Origin: Volvox africanus | Lineage: Eukaryota; Chlorophyta; Chlorophyceae; Chlamydomonadales; Volvocaceae | Direction: 5' to 3' | Length of the DNA: 64,000 bases | NCBI GenBank assembly: GCA_030268105.1 | Contig: BSDZ01000013.1 | Location: 424,501-488,500 of the forward strand | Part shown: positions 21,884 through 35,100 of the stretch, piece by piece | Position numbering within the stretch: the stretch's first letter is position 1 | How the letters are laid out: every line of letters begins with the position of its first letter | Made by a program: the position numbers and the translations under genes | Notes under the pieces: model-generated | The model's database searches: none | The model's input: only the letters and a program-made list of their open reading frames with translations | What the model was told of the DNA's origin: nothing

Positions 21884-24534
21884 GGGGTGTACCGTGTAAG
21901 GCGGCCGGGCCTGGGAAGGCAGCGGGTTGAAGTGATGGGGGAACCTGGGGAAGGTTTCAGCGGGGAAAGTGAGCCTCCGCCTCCGGCTACCTTGCCACTG
22001 CATCATCTTTTCCTGCTTTCTCTTCCCTCTCTTCCAAAGTGGGCGTTACCGATAAGCGGTTTCGGAGACAGCATCATCGGCGAGCCGCAGGTGTTAACGG
22101 GAGATGTCTGAGGGATATGCAGTTTCCCCACCCCTTCCTCTTATCCTTCCGTTGTCGATAAAGAGGGGTCTGCTGATCACCAAGTAGCAACGTGTGTTCC
22201 CGTACATTGTACGATGGGTACGACAATTCCCTTCCATGTCGCGTGTGTAATAAAGTTGTGTCATGTTCGTGTACGCCGCCGTTGTCTGTCGGGTTCAGGG
22301 AGGGAGCGAGGAATTATTGTGGGAATGGGAACGTGCAGGGCTCTGCTCAGGGGAAGATTGATTTAGGAAAGTCTAAATGTGCATGAATGCAAGGCTACAG
22401 AAGGCCAGCTTATGAGTGCCTGCATCTCTGATGGTACCTTTTTTTCCAAATACCGTGGCTAGGGTTTCTCCTTGCGTGGATTGTGTGATGGTGAGGGGGG
22501 GCGGCTAAGGCTAATAGTCGGCCAGGATTTTCCGAGTGGAGCGGGTGAGGCGGGGCAGAGCATATGTTGGGATAGGCGCGGCGCCGTGAGAGAACAGCAA
22601 GAGTGATGGGGAGGAGAGGGGGAAGGGGCAACCTAGCTCTGAGCAGGGAGGCGGAGAGCAGGTGGTGGAATATACGGACATGTGTGCCATGGAAAACGGC
22701 TTTCTATCTCCTACTTACCACGACGCTGCCGAAGGTAGTGGTGAAATTTTCATCAAGAGTGTTTGGATTGCTCTTAGTGTTTTGCGATACGAGTCTTCGG
22801 GAACGCTGTGTTCGGATTTGGACCTGGGTTTAGATTCAGGTGTTGGGCTTGACGACGCTCGTGTTTGTGGGTTCTCAGAGTGTATATGATGAGGGGAGAG
22901 CGCAGTAATATCTGATACTAAAACATAGCTGCGATGTCTCTGCGAGGTGAGAGGTAGGATGGCGGCTGATGGATGGTCTGTATCGACTGTCCTTGCTGCA
23001 CCTGTTGGGCGAGTTGAGCACAGGAAACACAGAACCGGGTGCCGTTTGCATGTATTGTACCTTTCGCAGCAGCGGAGACGGTGCCATGGCTTCCAGCTGT
23101 TTTGGGCAACTTGACCGCCCGCTACCCACCAACTTGCTAATTCGTGTTCAAAATGTTAATGTTCACGACCCGCCAGATATTCACAAATAGGCAGGGGGTT
23201 TACGCTATACATTAAGCCCAAAGTAACTCGCGTAGAATGATTATGGAGGGTCATGGTCATGGACCAGTTCCATAGATCTATGAACAAGAGTCGCACAGAT
23301 GTAGAGAGCCGTCGTCAGGTCCTCAATACCGCTCGACCGCCATGACATGTCTTTTTCCCATTAAGCCCTTCACAAGCCGCGTGACGCCACCTACCCATGC
23401 CAGCTCTACAGGCAAGTACACCCACAGATGCACATACGCGCGTGTTGACAGGATGGTTATGGAGCTATGTGAAACTGGGGAAGCCCCTTGAAATACAGTT
23501 GAGGAAACGGGACCCGAGTTGTGTGTGTTAAAACAGCAACTAAGGGTTGGGGGAAACTGTCCTGCTGACAGGGGTTGTGGTAACTTTGATGCACCGTGCT
23601 TTGCTTGGTTTTTACACGGCATCTGATGTGCGGCAGAAGCTGCAGATGATCATTCCCTCGTCCGGCGTTGGTCTTTTCGCATCGCTCGCCGTGAAAAGGT
23701 AGTCAACAGGAGGTCCATCACCGAATCTGACCCACGACATAATGATTATCTTCGAAGCATGACGCCTCGCCACCCCTGTGTATTGGTGGATAATTGGTGT
23801 GGCGTTAGTGGCGTGGCGAAGGCATGCAGTGACGGGATTTGCCGTGGCATAAGCTATTCTGTACAGCTATGGGAAAAGTGGACGGAATATGGGAATTGCT
23901 TTCGAGGAGTGCTCTGCGAGGAGTCATGTAGTCCGTCCCAACCTGCCCAATTGTAGGAGGTTACCCTGTGCAAGGCTGTGACGCGCTGGAATAAAGTTCT
24001 TTAATGTGTCCCCTAGTTCATCTCGCGAAATAATTTAGATAAAGAACTTAAACCGATACTATAATGGAGACTCGGAGTTGTGCCGTCATGTCAACGGTTA
24101 TTTACGGCAAGGCGGAGCAACCAAATCAAAATGTAGCAAACTTTGCATCCATCTTGTAGCCTTGCCATCCATAGCATTTACGATATGCGAACGTTCATTT
24201 CTTTGGGACAGGACTGATTACTTCTCATAGATTGGGTTTCGTATATGGCGGCATCCCTTTGAAATTTTTGACGCCTTACGTATTGGATTCAGTGTATCAG
24301 AAGGTGGGACTGGTTAGCATTTTAGTACTTTGCTTGGCTTTGGTAGCGCCTGGCGGCGCTTTTGGGCCGCTCTGCGGCTCTGTTGACATGAAAATGCTAC
24401 TAAACTGAGATTTTACGCATTATGTTGCTTATTACCCACTTACAGGATCGTGGATGCTGCCTGCCTTGCGTGCTTGAGCCTGCGGATCGTAGTGGGGAGC
24501 GGGTCTCGCTTGACCGGCAGCAGCTGCACCGGCC
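21884..24534. other. UROD 3' flank and PRP19 upstream region
   Basis: No exon could be supported over 2.65 kb. TGTAA at 22246-22250 suits a UROD poly(A) signal. Open frames around 22600-22890 and 22875-23132 have no recognisable family and no convincing splice partners. The part nearest 24534 should hold the PRP19 promoter and leader. Confidence 0.5.
22246..22250 (+). terminator. Candidate TGTAA poly(A) signal for UROD
   Basis: TGTAA about 365 bases after the UROD stop codon. This is the volvocalean consensus; its use is inferred. Confidence 0.5.
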
Positions 24535-27500
24535 ATGTTCTGCTCAATATCCGGGACCGTTCCTGAGCAGGCTATAGTCAGCGTTAAGTCCGGGCATTTG
24601 TTTGAAAAATCACTGATCGAGAAGTATGTGCGCGAGACCGGGAAGTGCCCCGTTACTGGGGAGGCCCTGTCGTCAGAGGACCTGCTTCCAGTAAAGGTAA
24701 ATAAGACTGTCAAGCCTCGAACCGCTCCAGCGACAAGCATTCCTGGATTGCTGAGTCTGTTCCACGATGAGTGGGATGCCACCATGTTGGAGCTGCACAA
24801 CACGCGAACGCAGCTTCATCAGACCCGCCAGGAGCTCAGCCATGCTCTCTATCAGCATGACGCCGCCACGCGTGTTATCGCCCGGCTGTTGAAGGAGCGT
24901 GACGAGGCTCGCGCAGCCCTCGCCGACATGAAGCAACAATATGCAGCAGACCTTGCAGCTGCTCAAGCTGAAGCAGCGCGGGCAGCCGTGGAAGCGAAGC
25001 CTGAACTGGAGGGCGGCCGCAAGGCCAAAGGGGGAATTCCGGAAGACATTATTGCGGATATGGTGGAGATCAATGCGACGCTCAGCAAGGGCCGTAAGAA
25101 GCGACCATTACCGGATACCCTCGCGACGCCGGAGGACCTGGCTTCCCTTACGTTATCCGGCTCAAATCCGCTGCATAAGACCACCGCCGGCGGCGTTGCA
25201 GCGATCGACGTGAACCCCCAGCAGCAGGGCATGGTTGTGACAGCCGGTCTGGATGCGACGCTGCAGCTGTTCGACTACCTTCAGGTCCGTGATTCTTATC
25301 TTATTTTAACTAGGCAGCTTCAAGTTTAGACACTACCTTCACTTCACTACCTGCAGTCCTGGATGTGGAAAACCTATGGGTTAGCCGTAATGAGGACATT
25401 GTGCGGCACACGTCACATAGAATGTCATTGACATTAAGTTTTGACCACGTTTCGCTTCCCTGTCTCCTTTCTCCCCAAGTCGCTTCAAAGCCAGTGTAAG
25501 GCCGAAACTGTCATTGCTGCACAAACGCGCAGGCCCGCCTTTTGGGCAGCCTAGAGGGCCACACCAAGCGCTGCACGGGCGTGGCATTTCTGAATTCTGA
25601 GCTAGTTGTCAGCAGCAGTGCAGACAAAACGGCGCGCGTATGGCGCAACAGCGGTGACGCGACGGTGTGGCAGTGCGCCTCGGTGCTCCGGGATCACACG
25701 GCTGAGGTGGTGGGCGTGACGGCGCATCCCAGCAAGAGGTACTTCGTGACCGGGAGCACCGACGCTTCCTGGGCCTTTTATGATGTGGAGACAACAACAT
25801 GTCTTCGTCAGGTTGGTGCGTTAGTTCAGCGGTGTGAGCCTTAACGGAGGGATGGAGGTATGGTACGCAGGGAAAGAAGTGGGCATTTACACACACGATC
25901 GATTTTGTACAGCTTTCGAATTGCTAAGTTGGAAATTAGGAGTAGACATTTGCTTGCTGTCATATCATGTAGGGGACGCGGGACACAATAGCAAGGACCA
26001 TTTGGTTCGGCGGTGAATCCTTAAACCATTTCGTGCCACGTATCAAATGTACGGTGTTCCTACGCTGAAAGCGGCACGGGAAGCGATACCCAGTTATACT
26101 CGTTTTCACACATGTTCGCACGACTGAAGAGGAACAGGGTTGCCTGCCACCTTCGTCAAGGGATGTGTGGGATTTCATGGTGTTAAATAGTTAATGGAAT
26201 AATATGGTATTTCCTGAAGGAGGAATCAGGTCAGAAGGCGTAAGTACACTTAATATATTACTCAATACCACCTCTTTACGGGCCCTTGCAGATAGGTGTG
26301 GACGAGGGTCCCGGTGAGCCGTATACGTACGTACAATTCCACCCTGATGGCCTCATCTTGGGAACAGGCACGGAGGCGAAAGCGATTAGGTGCGCGCCCC
26401 CGCCAGGCAGATTACGAGCGGAATGCATGTCGCGTGCGTCGGACGCTTTACAGTTCGTATGGGCCATTGGGTTCATGTTAAGACGCATTCAGATATTCCT
26501 TAATCACGTCCGTAACCATATATACAAAAGCGCCGCCACAGCTTCCAAGCTGACGTATATTCAAATGCAGCGCCCGCAAGGAGTGCCAATGTTGATGTAA
26601 CTGAATTTTGTATGTGAGTGAAGGGCGTACCAAACTGTAAACCACTTTTGTTGCCTTGTACAGGATTTGGGAGGTAAGGCAGCAGAAGGCTGTGGCCGCG
26701 TGCGAGGGACACGCAGGGCCCATCCGCTGCCTGGCGTTTAGCGAGAACGGTTACCACTTGGCGTCGGCAAGCGATGACTGTGTCAAGCTGTGGGATTTGC
26801 GGAAGCTTGCGAATTTCAAGTGAGCTCGAAATGCGGCAGCTCCGGGAAGCTTTATTAATTGCATTAAAGGGTGCTTGACCGACTTTGGTATTCTTGCAAT
26901 TGCAAGTTACGTATTGTTTTTCCGTACCCAAGAAAAATCGACAGCCAACGGTTGATGCTGATGCAGACACCCTGTTCCAAGCCTAACTGTTCTACTGATG
27001 TGGTCTTTGTAATTGAATTGTGGAGTGCATGCACATGTGTACTGTTAGGCCTTCTTCGATGCCGTTTTTCTTTCATTCTGATCTTTTTTTCTTCTCCCTC
27101 GTCTTGCCTTACAGGACGATAGAGCCGTTCCAGGACGGGCCATGCGCCTCCGTGGCGTTTGACCACAGCGGGCAGTATTTGGCAGTCGGCGGTCCGGTCG
27201 TCAAGATCTTTGGCCAGGTATATTGTGTGTTGTATGTGATCTACCGGGAATGCGCAAAATTGTCCCCCTTCCACACCCTCCACTGCTCACAGCTGTTTTT
27301 ATTAGGCCTCGTGCTCGTTCCATCACAGTAGAACCTGATGCAGGGTCAGGTCTCTGGTCTTGGCTGAGGTCTCCTTAGGAAGGTAGAAAAGTTGTAAAGA
27401 GCAGCCTTCGGAGCCATAAACTAGCAACGGAAACCACCTCCTCTTCAATTGTGCATTTGAGCTCCCTACCTACCTAGTTGAGTATGGGGCTGGACTTATC

Positions 27501-27707
27501 CTGCATGTTGTGGTGCGATACGGCCCTGATGTCCCTTTTCCCGCGTACTCTTTTTTGCACTCACAGAAGCAGCAATGGTCGGAGCTGAAGACCCTGACAG
27601 AGATCCCCAAGCGGGCTGCTGCGCTGCGGTGGGGGCCGGACGCACGGAGCCTGCTGGTTGGTGCGGCCGACCACAACCTGCGCGTCTTCGGAGTGCCGGC
27701 TGCGTAA
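24535..27707 (+). CDS. PRP19: Pre-mRNA-processing factor 19 (PRP19, U-box E3 ligase)
   Basis: Core subunit of the spliceosomal Nineteen complex; a U-box ubiquitin ligase that stabilises U4/U6.U5 and also acts in DNA damage signalling. Six exons: 24535-25284, 25533-25811, 26292-26389, 26664-26819, 27115-27217, 27567-27707; 508 residues, the usual length. The N-terminal U-box opens [20 protein letters not shown] and continues with [13 protein letters not shown] and CPVTGEAL. A coiled coil with the PRP19-specific region follows (about residues 75-150: [20 protein letters not shown]). The WD40 propeller occupies residues ~215-508, with [42 protein letters not shown] and the final ADHNLRVFG. The first long exon holds the U-box, coiled coil and first blade. 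The start ATG at 24535 gives the conserved N-terminus directly. Confidence 0.96.
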
Positions 27708-28899
27708 TGCGTAGTGGTATTCGCAGAAGGGTGATACGCGTCCCGGGTGGGAAAGTCTAGTCTGTTCAGGGAGACGAAGGACAAAGGACTCGCGAACAGA
27801 GACATAAACGGTGGTCTGATACAGATATTTGTAGCAGGAGATGTGAGACGGGGTGCGGAGGTTTCGGGGTGAAGTTTAGAATGAAATGACTGCGGCGCTT
27901 TGACGACATTTATGTTCGGACTTGGGTTGCTTAAGTTGCGAGCTTTCATGGTATGGGAAACAGAAGCGATAAGCATAGAGGGCGGATGGAAAAAGGATCT
28001 TTGAACGAAAACTTGACTCATGTGTTAAACTTGACTCTTAGGTCATTTGACGCGTACATATGTCTTCTAAACGAAACCTCAGCGCTTGCATTGAGACCAG
28101 TATCGGCATGACCGATGGCTTTTAACTTGCTTGCATTAGTGCTATTTAAGTCTCAAAAGTTCATGCATCATGGGCACTCTCCAATCCTGCACGGGATGAA
28201 CCCCAATTTGATCGGCCATGGGGTTTCTGCGTCATGCCACATCCAATTCGATATGCGGAAAAGCCGTACTTGACACGCTGTTGCAAGTTTGGATGCGGGT
28301 GTACAATTTTTTATGAGTGGTAATAGGTATGCAAAATCAGGAAAATCTGTTAAGGAAACCTCCTAGAAGATAAAAATTGAGCTGCTGAGGTAGTATCCGG
28401 ATGACAACAAGTTTACCTTAAAGTTACAGGGCATGAATCCCCTCGGCCCACAAAACTCTTCAGATCACAAGAGTCTCAGACATCTCGAACAGTGCTCAAG
28501 GCTGTGACTGTGAGACACGGCACTTCAGCCGAGTAAAGAAACCTGAGAAATGTCATTGCGGAGGACCCCAAAGGGGATGCCCAAAGCTCACGCTGACGAA
28601 AAGCAGACCTTAAAAATGACTCAACCATAATGTGGACTTTTGGAGACACTGACAAGCAAATGTTAGGGAAGCGAGGGATATATTATATGAAATGCCGGTG
28701 TAACACCAATTTTGCAAGCTTGCGTCGCGCAGGTGTAACGAACAAGTACACTCGTGCATCTGGTATTGGTAAGACACGAACTACATGATTTCAAAAGTCC
28801 GGATTGGATCATAGCAAGCGCGATCTGTACGGCGTAAAAATGTCGTAATTACAGGATTGTACTCTGGGCAGGCGGACGCAATCACAATGGCGCTTCAAG
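27708..28899. other. PRP19 3' flank and PSB27 upstream region
   Basis: No supported exon. TGTAA motifs at about 28695 and 28731 are far from the PRP19 stop but could be its poly(A) signals. The region before 28900 is the probable PSB27 promoter. Confidence 0.45.
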
Positions 28900-30282
28900 A
28901 TGGTGACAATAAAGACTCAATATCTGGTTTCAGAACACATTGCAAGCAGGCGCTTGGTTCCTTTTGCGCGTTTCGCGTCAGCAATTCATTTAAGAACGCA
29001 ACAACAATCATGCCGTGCAAGCCATGATTACCCCGAAGCGTATAACACATATACGGTTAGAAGCTTAAATCAAAAGTTGGACCTGCTTGTTGACCAGCCG
29101 ACCCGAGGAGCACCGCATGCAAACCACATCATCAGACGGAGCACGGTGTTTGCTTTGGTAGCGGGTCTCCTAGCTTCTCAATCGCACCCGGCTCTCGCAG
29201 ATGAGGACGCTAAGCTCCCTAAGGGTAGGCTTAATCCTGTGCCTACACACGAAGAAACAAGCGCACCCGTTTCGCTTGTCCATACCTCTAATGCACCATC
29301 AAAAGTTTGCTCCTGATTTTCCTGAAATATGTGCTAATACATAAACCCTTGCCGAAAGGTGGCACTGCAGCATGGTGCCTCAGTGTCTTGGGTGGCTGCA
29401 ATCTCTTCCTGTTTCTATGTTCTTGGGAAGCGTGCCAACTGCCCCCAACTCACTCTGTGGGGGTTCTCCGTAGTAAACCCTAAAACCCTAACCCTCACCC
29501 TGTCCCAAACATCCTCATCGTGTCACGTTCTCCACTCGCAGAGTACCGCCAGCTGGTCAAGCGCCTCAGTGAGGGACTGAGTGATTCCATTGAGGCGGAG
29601 GCGAGCGGTGCGTCAGAGGCGGAGGTGGGTAACGTGGACGGGGCAGGCTACCTGGGGTTGAGGGTCGAACATGTCTGGGTAGGCTGGGGCAGGAGTAGGG
29701 TTAAGGAAGTCCGGCTGGGTAGAAGAGCCGAGCTGCGTAATAGGCGGGTTGGGCGATGTTCGTTTCCATCTCTCACCCCAGACCCCCGGCGGAATCAGAG
29801 CTGCGCTGACCTGATGCCTCATTTGGATGTTGCTGTGGCTGTTGCTGATTATCAGGTGCGTCGCAAGGCTGACCCCGCCAAGGACACAGTCCGAGAGTTT
29901 GTGCGCAAGTGGCGTGACAATCCCCGAGTGAGCACCGATATCACACATGCGGAGCTGAAAGGTAAGGTTTACAGTGCTACCCACGCCACCGGGACTTCGC
30001 TGAGAAATTGCACGCGAGGGGCATTGGCTTTTAGCATCCCATGCAGCCGTCTAAACCTGCCCAGCTGACGACCGCCTTCTTTGCCCGTGTCTATTCGTGT
30101 TCACACGTTTAATTCCTGCAGAAGCGCTCTCCGAGCTCGGGGAGTTTTACATGGCGTACGGACAGCGTACGAAATTGACACCTTCAGTACGAGAGAGTGT
30201 GCTGAAGCATCTTTCGGCTGCGAAGGAGGCCTTACCGACCGAGCCGAAGAAAAACGGATCCGGACTTCTAGGCCTGTTTTAG
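28900..30282 (+). CDS. PSB27: Photosystem II assembly factor PSB27 (thylakoid lumen)
   Basis: Psb27 binds the lumenal face of CP43 in photosystem II assembly and repair intermediates and keeps the Mn cluster from assembling early. Four exons: 28900-29224, 29542-29624, 29856-29961, 30122-30282; 224 residues. Residues 1-~77 look like a stromal transit peptide. A second targeting segment follows: a twin Arg, hydrophobic core and ALA-type cleavage site (IIRRSTVFALVAGLLASQ, then PALADED), typical of lumenal proteins and of Tat substrates. The mature four-helix part matches the family: EYRQLVKRLSEGLSDSIE, KDTVREFVRKWRDNPRVS, LSELGEFYMAYGQRTKL, RESVLKHLSAAKEALP. The alternative is the related Psb27-H2/LPA19 form, which I cannot exclude by eye. 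A TGTAA lies directly after the stop (30284-30288). Confidence 0.83.
29473..29498. repeat. Telomere-like CCCTAAAACCCTAACCCT motif in PSB27 intron 1
   Basis: Two to three copies of CCCTAAAA/CCCTAA, the complement of the TTTTAGGG repeat known from Chlamydomonas telomeres. Similar short motifs occur at 1643-1659 and 49930-49948. It is too short to be a chromosome end. Confidence 0.7.
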
Positions 30283-32106
30283 GTGTAAGAGCGCCGTGGG
30301 CTGTTGATGCACTTTTCCAAGAATACCGCTATCCTTTTCTGTCGATAACCAGCCTCTCCAGAAGTGTATATTCTTGACGCTTGGATCATGCTTGCGGCTT
30401 TCTTGAGCACGGCCGTTGGTTCGCGAGCATAGGGTTTCGTAGGGGATCGTAGACGAAGAGAATGCCTTCGTCAGGACAAAACATAAGTAAAATTTACAGA
30501 CATGCATGGCGTCATCATAAGCTAACATGCCTCTTTTCCGAATCACTTTCACGGTTCTTAACACTCCTGGCAACTGGCCAAATTCGGCCATGTCCAACGC
30601 ACACATGCACGGAGTAAACGCGTGAGTCAGAGCAAAATACAGTCGTTTTGAATCGAAGATATCATTTCTCATTATTCCCCTCTCCCTCTTCTCCCGCAGT
30701 TATGGTAGTAAAAATCCTAACCATAACCATGGGGAGAGCGTTATCGGCCGACCCAAGTCGCTCGCTCCGTACCGGTACCCAAAGAGATGCACCACATGGT
30801 TCAGCATAGAAGGAGACCTGGACGAAACCAAGAGAAAAACAACCACCAAGTCTTGTATGCTCTGATGCAACATCACGCAACCCGCAGACACACGCATACA
30901 GAGAGGGACGGTTGCTCGGCAGGAAGCTGGCGCCATCTCCTTTCCCAAAATAGAGATACGCAACTTGATACCGCACGCCAACGACGACCACTTTTGAGTG
31001 ACAAGCTCGTCCAAATTGTTAGCCCCGTTTCGAAAGCCTTCAGACAGCTAAAGATCTTCGGTAGAGTCCAGTCCGATTCCGAACGCGAACCGGAGCCGGC
31101 ACGGATATGTGCAGCTAAACTCAGTCACATATGCGCGTTGAAACACACGGCCTCATAGCTCCGAAAGTTCGCCATGCCGATCCGCAGAAACCTACTGTAG
31201 TCAGACTGCTAGTGCTAGTACTGTGCCCTGAGCATACAGCAGGACCGGGGCAGTAAATCACACGTTACCGCCGCCGCGTCCTGAGGAAAGGTTCGCCAAC
31301 TTGCTCCATCTCGCGCTTCCACAAGTGGCTCCGTCGGGGAAAGGGAATGAACCCGGAACCCGCACCCATCGTCATCACGCCGGGGTTGTGCCTTCTTGGG
31401 CTTCTCGGGAACAGGGATGTGAACGCATGTGGAAACAATGCACCCAAATGTGACGCACGGCCCAAATAGTGAAGTGTGAGAATCCGGGCCTTTCATTGCC
31501 GCCGTCGCTGCCGCATCAGCCCGCCGGTGTCCACTTTGATGCCAGGGGTCGGACGACAACACGAGAACTCCAACAGAAGGGTTCTTCTCCGGGCTATACA
31601 CCAGGGCTGGTACCAGCTGTCCCTCACTACCATGTCAGTAGCGTACCAGGACAGACTGACGAACGCATCACAGCATCTCGCGCATATGTACAAACTATGC
31701 ACACTTGGGGAACTAATGTGCACCGAGGAGCTGCCGCGCATATCAACAGCCTAACACCCGCGCCTAGCCAGCCTTGACAACAACGGACCTAATTGGTCGG
31801 CTTCGACATGGTGGCGGCGAGTTCAACCACAATGCGATCAAACTAGCAAAATAGATGTCAATGCAAGTTTTGTTCAAGTCCAAGCAGCCATGCAACGCGC
31901 GATGGCCGCCCTTCCGAAATTTGCATACCGCTAGTGGGTTGGCTTGGCTGGCGCATGTCATACGGAGCAACGCGCAAAAGGAGTGTTTCTCGCAGCTTCC
32001 ATAGTGTTCAAGATTCAGATCAGCACCAACACCCGGGGTGAAGAACAGGATCCATCAGTCCGTCCGTCAGTCCGTCAAGACGAAGATAAACGGTGGGGAA
32101 ATCCCG
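30283..32106. other. Convergent intergenic region between PSB27 and the SPOC gene
   Basis: The 3' flanks of two genes that point at each other. No exon recognised. A minus-strand frame at 31215-31601 is open for 128 codons but has no family resemblance and no splice support, so it may be part of a long 3' untranslated region. Confidence 0.45.
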
Positions 32107-35100
32107 TCATCGATGGTGATGGATATCCGGACGGCCATAAGGCCCCCGACCTCGCTCCCGAAACCCCCACTCCCCTCCTCTCCCTCCTTCCCATTCGCGT
32201 CGCTCGCCACCAGCCCAATCACCGTGATCTCTTCCGCCACCGCCACGGCCCCTGCCCCTATATCCGCCGCTGTCATGCGGTCTACCGCCACGATCGCCGT
32301 ATCCTTCATATCCGTAGCCGCCGCGGCCTTCCTCCGGCGGCCCCCGGCCACGCCCACCGCCACCACGCCGACCCCCCCAACGCCCGTGGTCCCCAGCCCA
32401 CTCACCACGAGGTGGACCACCTCCTCTCCCCGGGGCCCCTCCATGGTACGGCGGATAAGGCCCATCGTGTGGACCTGGTGGTCCACCTCCACCGCCTCGG
32501 TGGTAATACGGATCATCATAACTAGCGGGGCCGCGGCCATCGTGAGCTTCACGTGGGGGAGGGTAGTATGGCGGCGGTCGGCCTTCAGGACCATCCCGCG
32601 GTGGCCCGTATGGCGGTGGCGGTCCTGGCTCGTTGCTGCCGTGCCCTGGAGGTGGCGGTTGGTAGTTATGATGGTGATGATGCGGTGGCGGTTGACCCGC
32701 ATAGTACGGATCCTGTGGACGCGGTGGTGGGTTGAAGCCGTGATGTGGTGGCGGTGGCGGTCCTGCTCGTGGGTCGACGTAAGGTGGCGGCGCTGGCCCG
32801 CCCGGGGGCCCCTGAGCGGGGCCGCCAGGTGGCGGCGGCGGCGGCCCACTGTACCTCCCATGCGGCGGGGGAACATGGCCGCCAGGATAGTGCTCATGCA
32901 CATGCGGCGGCGGCGGCTCGCCGTATGGGGCCCCCGGTCCTGGCGGCGGCGCCGTTCCTGGTGGCAAGTACTGCGGCGGATGCTCTGGGTGAGGATGCGG
33001 GGGACGTTGAGGTCCCGGCGGTGGCGGCGGGTGCCCCGGCACAGGGCCAGGCATGGCTATTGGCGCTTGAAGGGGTCCCGGCGGTGGCAAAAGTACTGCT
33101 TGCGGCTGCGGTGGCACTGCCGGAGCCGTAGGTGGTGATGCCGTCGGCGGCGGCGCGCCCTGTGGCACCGCTACGATGGCGAGCGTTCCATCAGGGTTCT
33201 GCATCACCATGGTGACGAGCTGCGTTGAGGCAGCGCCGCCACCAGGCGCTTCGACGACCACCGCCGGCTGCGGGTTCAACTCTGGCGGCGGCGCTGCTTT
33301 ACCCCCAGCACCGCCAGCAAGTCCCAGCACTGCCGCCAACTCGTTCAGCGCGCCAACGTCTAAGGCCAGGCCCCCTCCACCATCTGACGGCTGCGCCGCT
33401 GCCACCACCGGCGGCGGCTGCACCAGAGGTGCACTCTCCTGCCCCGCTGGCCCGCGGTGGCGTGGGTCGATCGTGGCTGCGGCCGCCGGGGGAGGTTGCA
33501 GCAGGCCCATCGCGGCTGCCGCGGCCGTTAGGCTGTTGAAGTCGATTTCCGCCGTTGGAAACGCCGCCGCCGGCTCCTGGTGCTGCTTGTGCGCGGGATG
33601 GGGCTGCGGCTCTGGTTGCGGTTGTTGTTGTTGGTGGTGGTGAGAGGGGGCTTGGGCGATGGGGACATGCGGCGGGGCCTCCCACGTACGCGGATGCACC
33701 ATGGCCAGGAGCAACTGGTCCTCTTCGATATCCTCGGGAAGCATACCCATCTACGATACAGGGAAGGGCGCCGGCAACCGGGATAAAATGGAACAAGGAG
33801 AATGGATATGAATGAAATACGGTCACTGAAGTACAGTACGACTGGAAGAAAGATGGATGAGAAACCGACTTCAGGACGGTGCCAACGCTTCCACCAAGAC
33901 CTTCCCGGTCTCCAAGGACTCCATCTCCCCTCGGCCTCTTAACCAGGTGCCACCCTCACCTGCTGAGCGGGGCACGCCACACGTGCCGTCTTCAGCAACC
34001 GCGCCGCCAGTGGCCCACGGGTCACCAGGTACGCCTCCAACTGTGCTTGTGGCGTCGCCAGGCCAGTACGGGTGCGATGCTGCGCAACAAACTCCGCCAT
34101 GCCAGCGCAGCGAGCTGCCGCTGCGGCAGTGTCAGCCAGGCCTGCCGCGGCCGCAGCCTCAGAGCTAAGCTGACGTACGAGCGCTAAGGAAATGGTACGA
34201 CTGCGGCTGCGGCGGAGGTCCTCGAAGAACTGCTCCACCCGGCCAAGCTTTACCTGCCCCTTGACCAGCAGCTCCGAAGGCGGCTCAGAGCATCGTAGCA
34301 TAGGGCCCAGTCGGCCGCTGCCGCCCAAGTAGACTACCTCAATCACCATCAGGTTATCTGACGGCTGGCCGGGGACCCGCATCACGCCCTGCCATAACTG
34401 CGGAGAATATCAGGCGGAGGCAGAAAACGGATGTACAGAGGAAAGCAATAGGAAAGCCTGGAGGGACGATGCGACACGAGCTGCTGCGGCTCCCGAGGAT
34501 GGGAACGGCCGGTTGGAAAAGCGACAGACAGACACAGTCGCAGCGCCATGCAAACCCCTTAACCCTCCAAACCCCAACCCGGGCTCCCTCTCCGCTTCCA
34601 TGAACTCACCAGCCTCTTAGCCGGCCAGGCCCCTAGTCACTCACCGTGTCCCCCACATTGTCCAGCGGAAGGTCGGGTAGGGGCCCCTCTCCGGGCATCT
34701 GCCGCTGAATCACAGGAGCCAGATCCGCCACCAACGCGGATGCGGACGCCGCCCCGGTGGCCGCCGCCGGGGGAGAGCGGATGGGCGAGGGCAGCGATGT
34801 CTGGCGGTCTGGATGTCCAGAGGCCGCGGGGGCTGCAGACGACGGGCCGGCGCGCAGAGAGGCTATGGAGGGCGCGGCTGTTGGGGGGGAGCGGGGGGGG
34901 GGAGAAGAAAGTTGGGCGGGAGTTGGGCGAGAGTGGGGAAGACGATAAAACCAGACATGATACCGCTGTAGACGCTGCTGTAAGCGTGTGACTGACCGTG
35001 AGGTTTGCGGGGAGTATGGGGAGAGGGGAGGGAGTGGGGTAGGTACCGGTGTTGGAATAAACGTGGTGGCGTCAGAAAAGAGAGCAAAAAGAAGAAATGC

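Noticed and set aside
22603..22889. Plus-strand frames after UROD
   Set aside because: No family resemblance and no splice connection to UROD, which has already ended with a conserved C-terminus.
31215..31601. 128-codon minus-strand frame downstream of the SPOC gene
   Set aside because: No recognisable domain, no supported splice sites and no good start; it is more likely 3' untranslated or chance.
32038..33138. Long plus-strand Arg/Trp/Val-rich frame opposite the SPOC gene
   Set aside because: Antisense shadow of the GC-rich Pro/Gly-coding last exon. It has no family resemblance and no start context.
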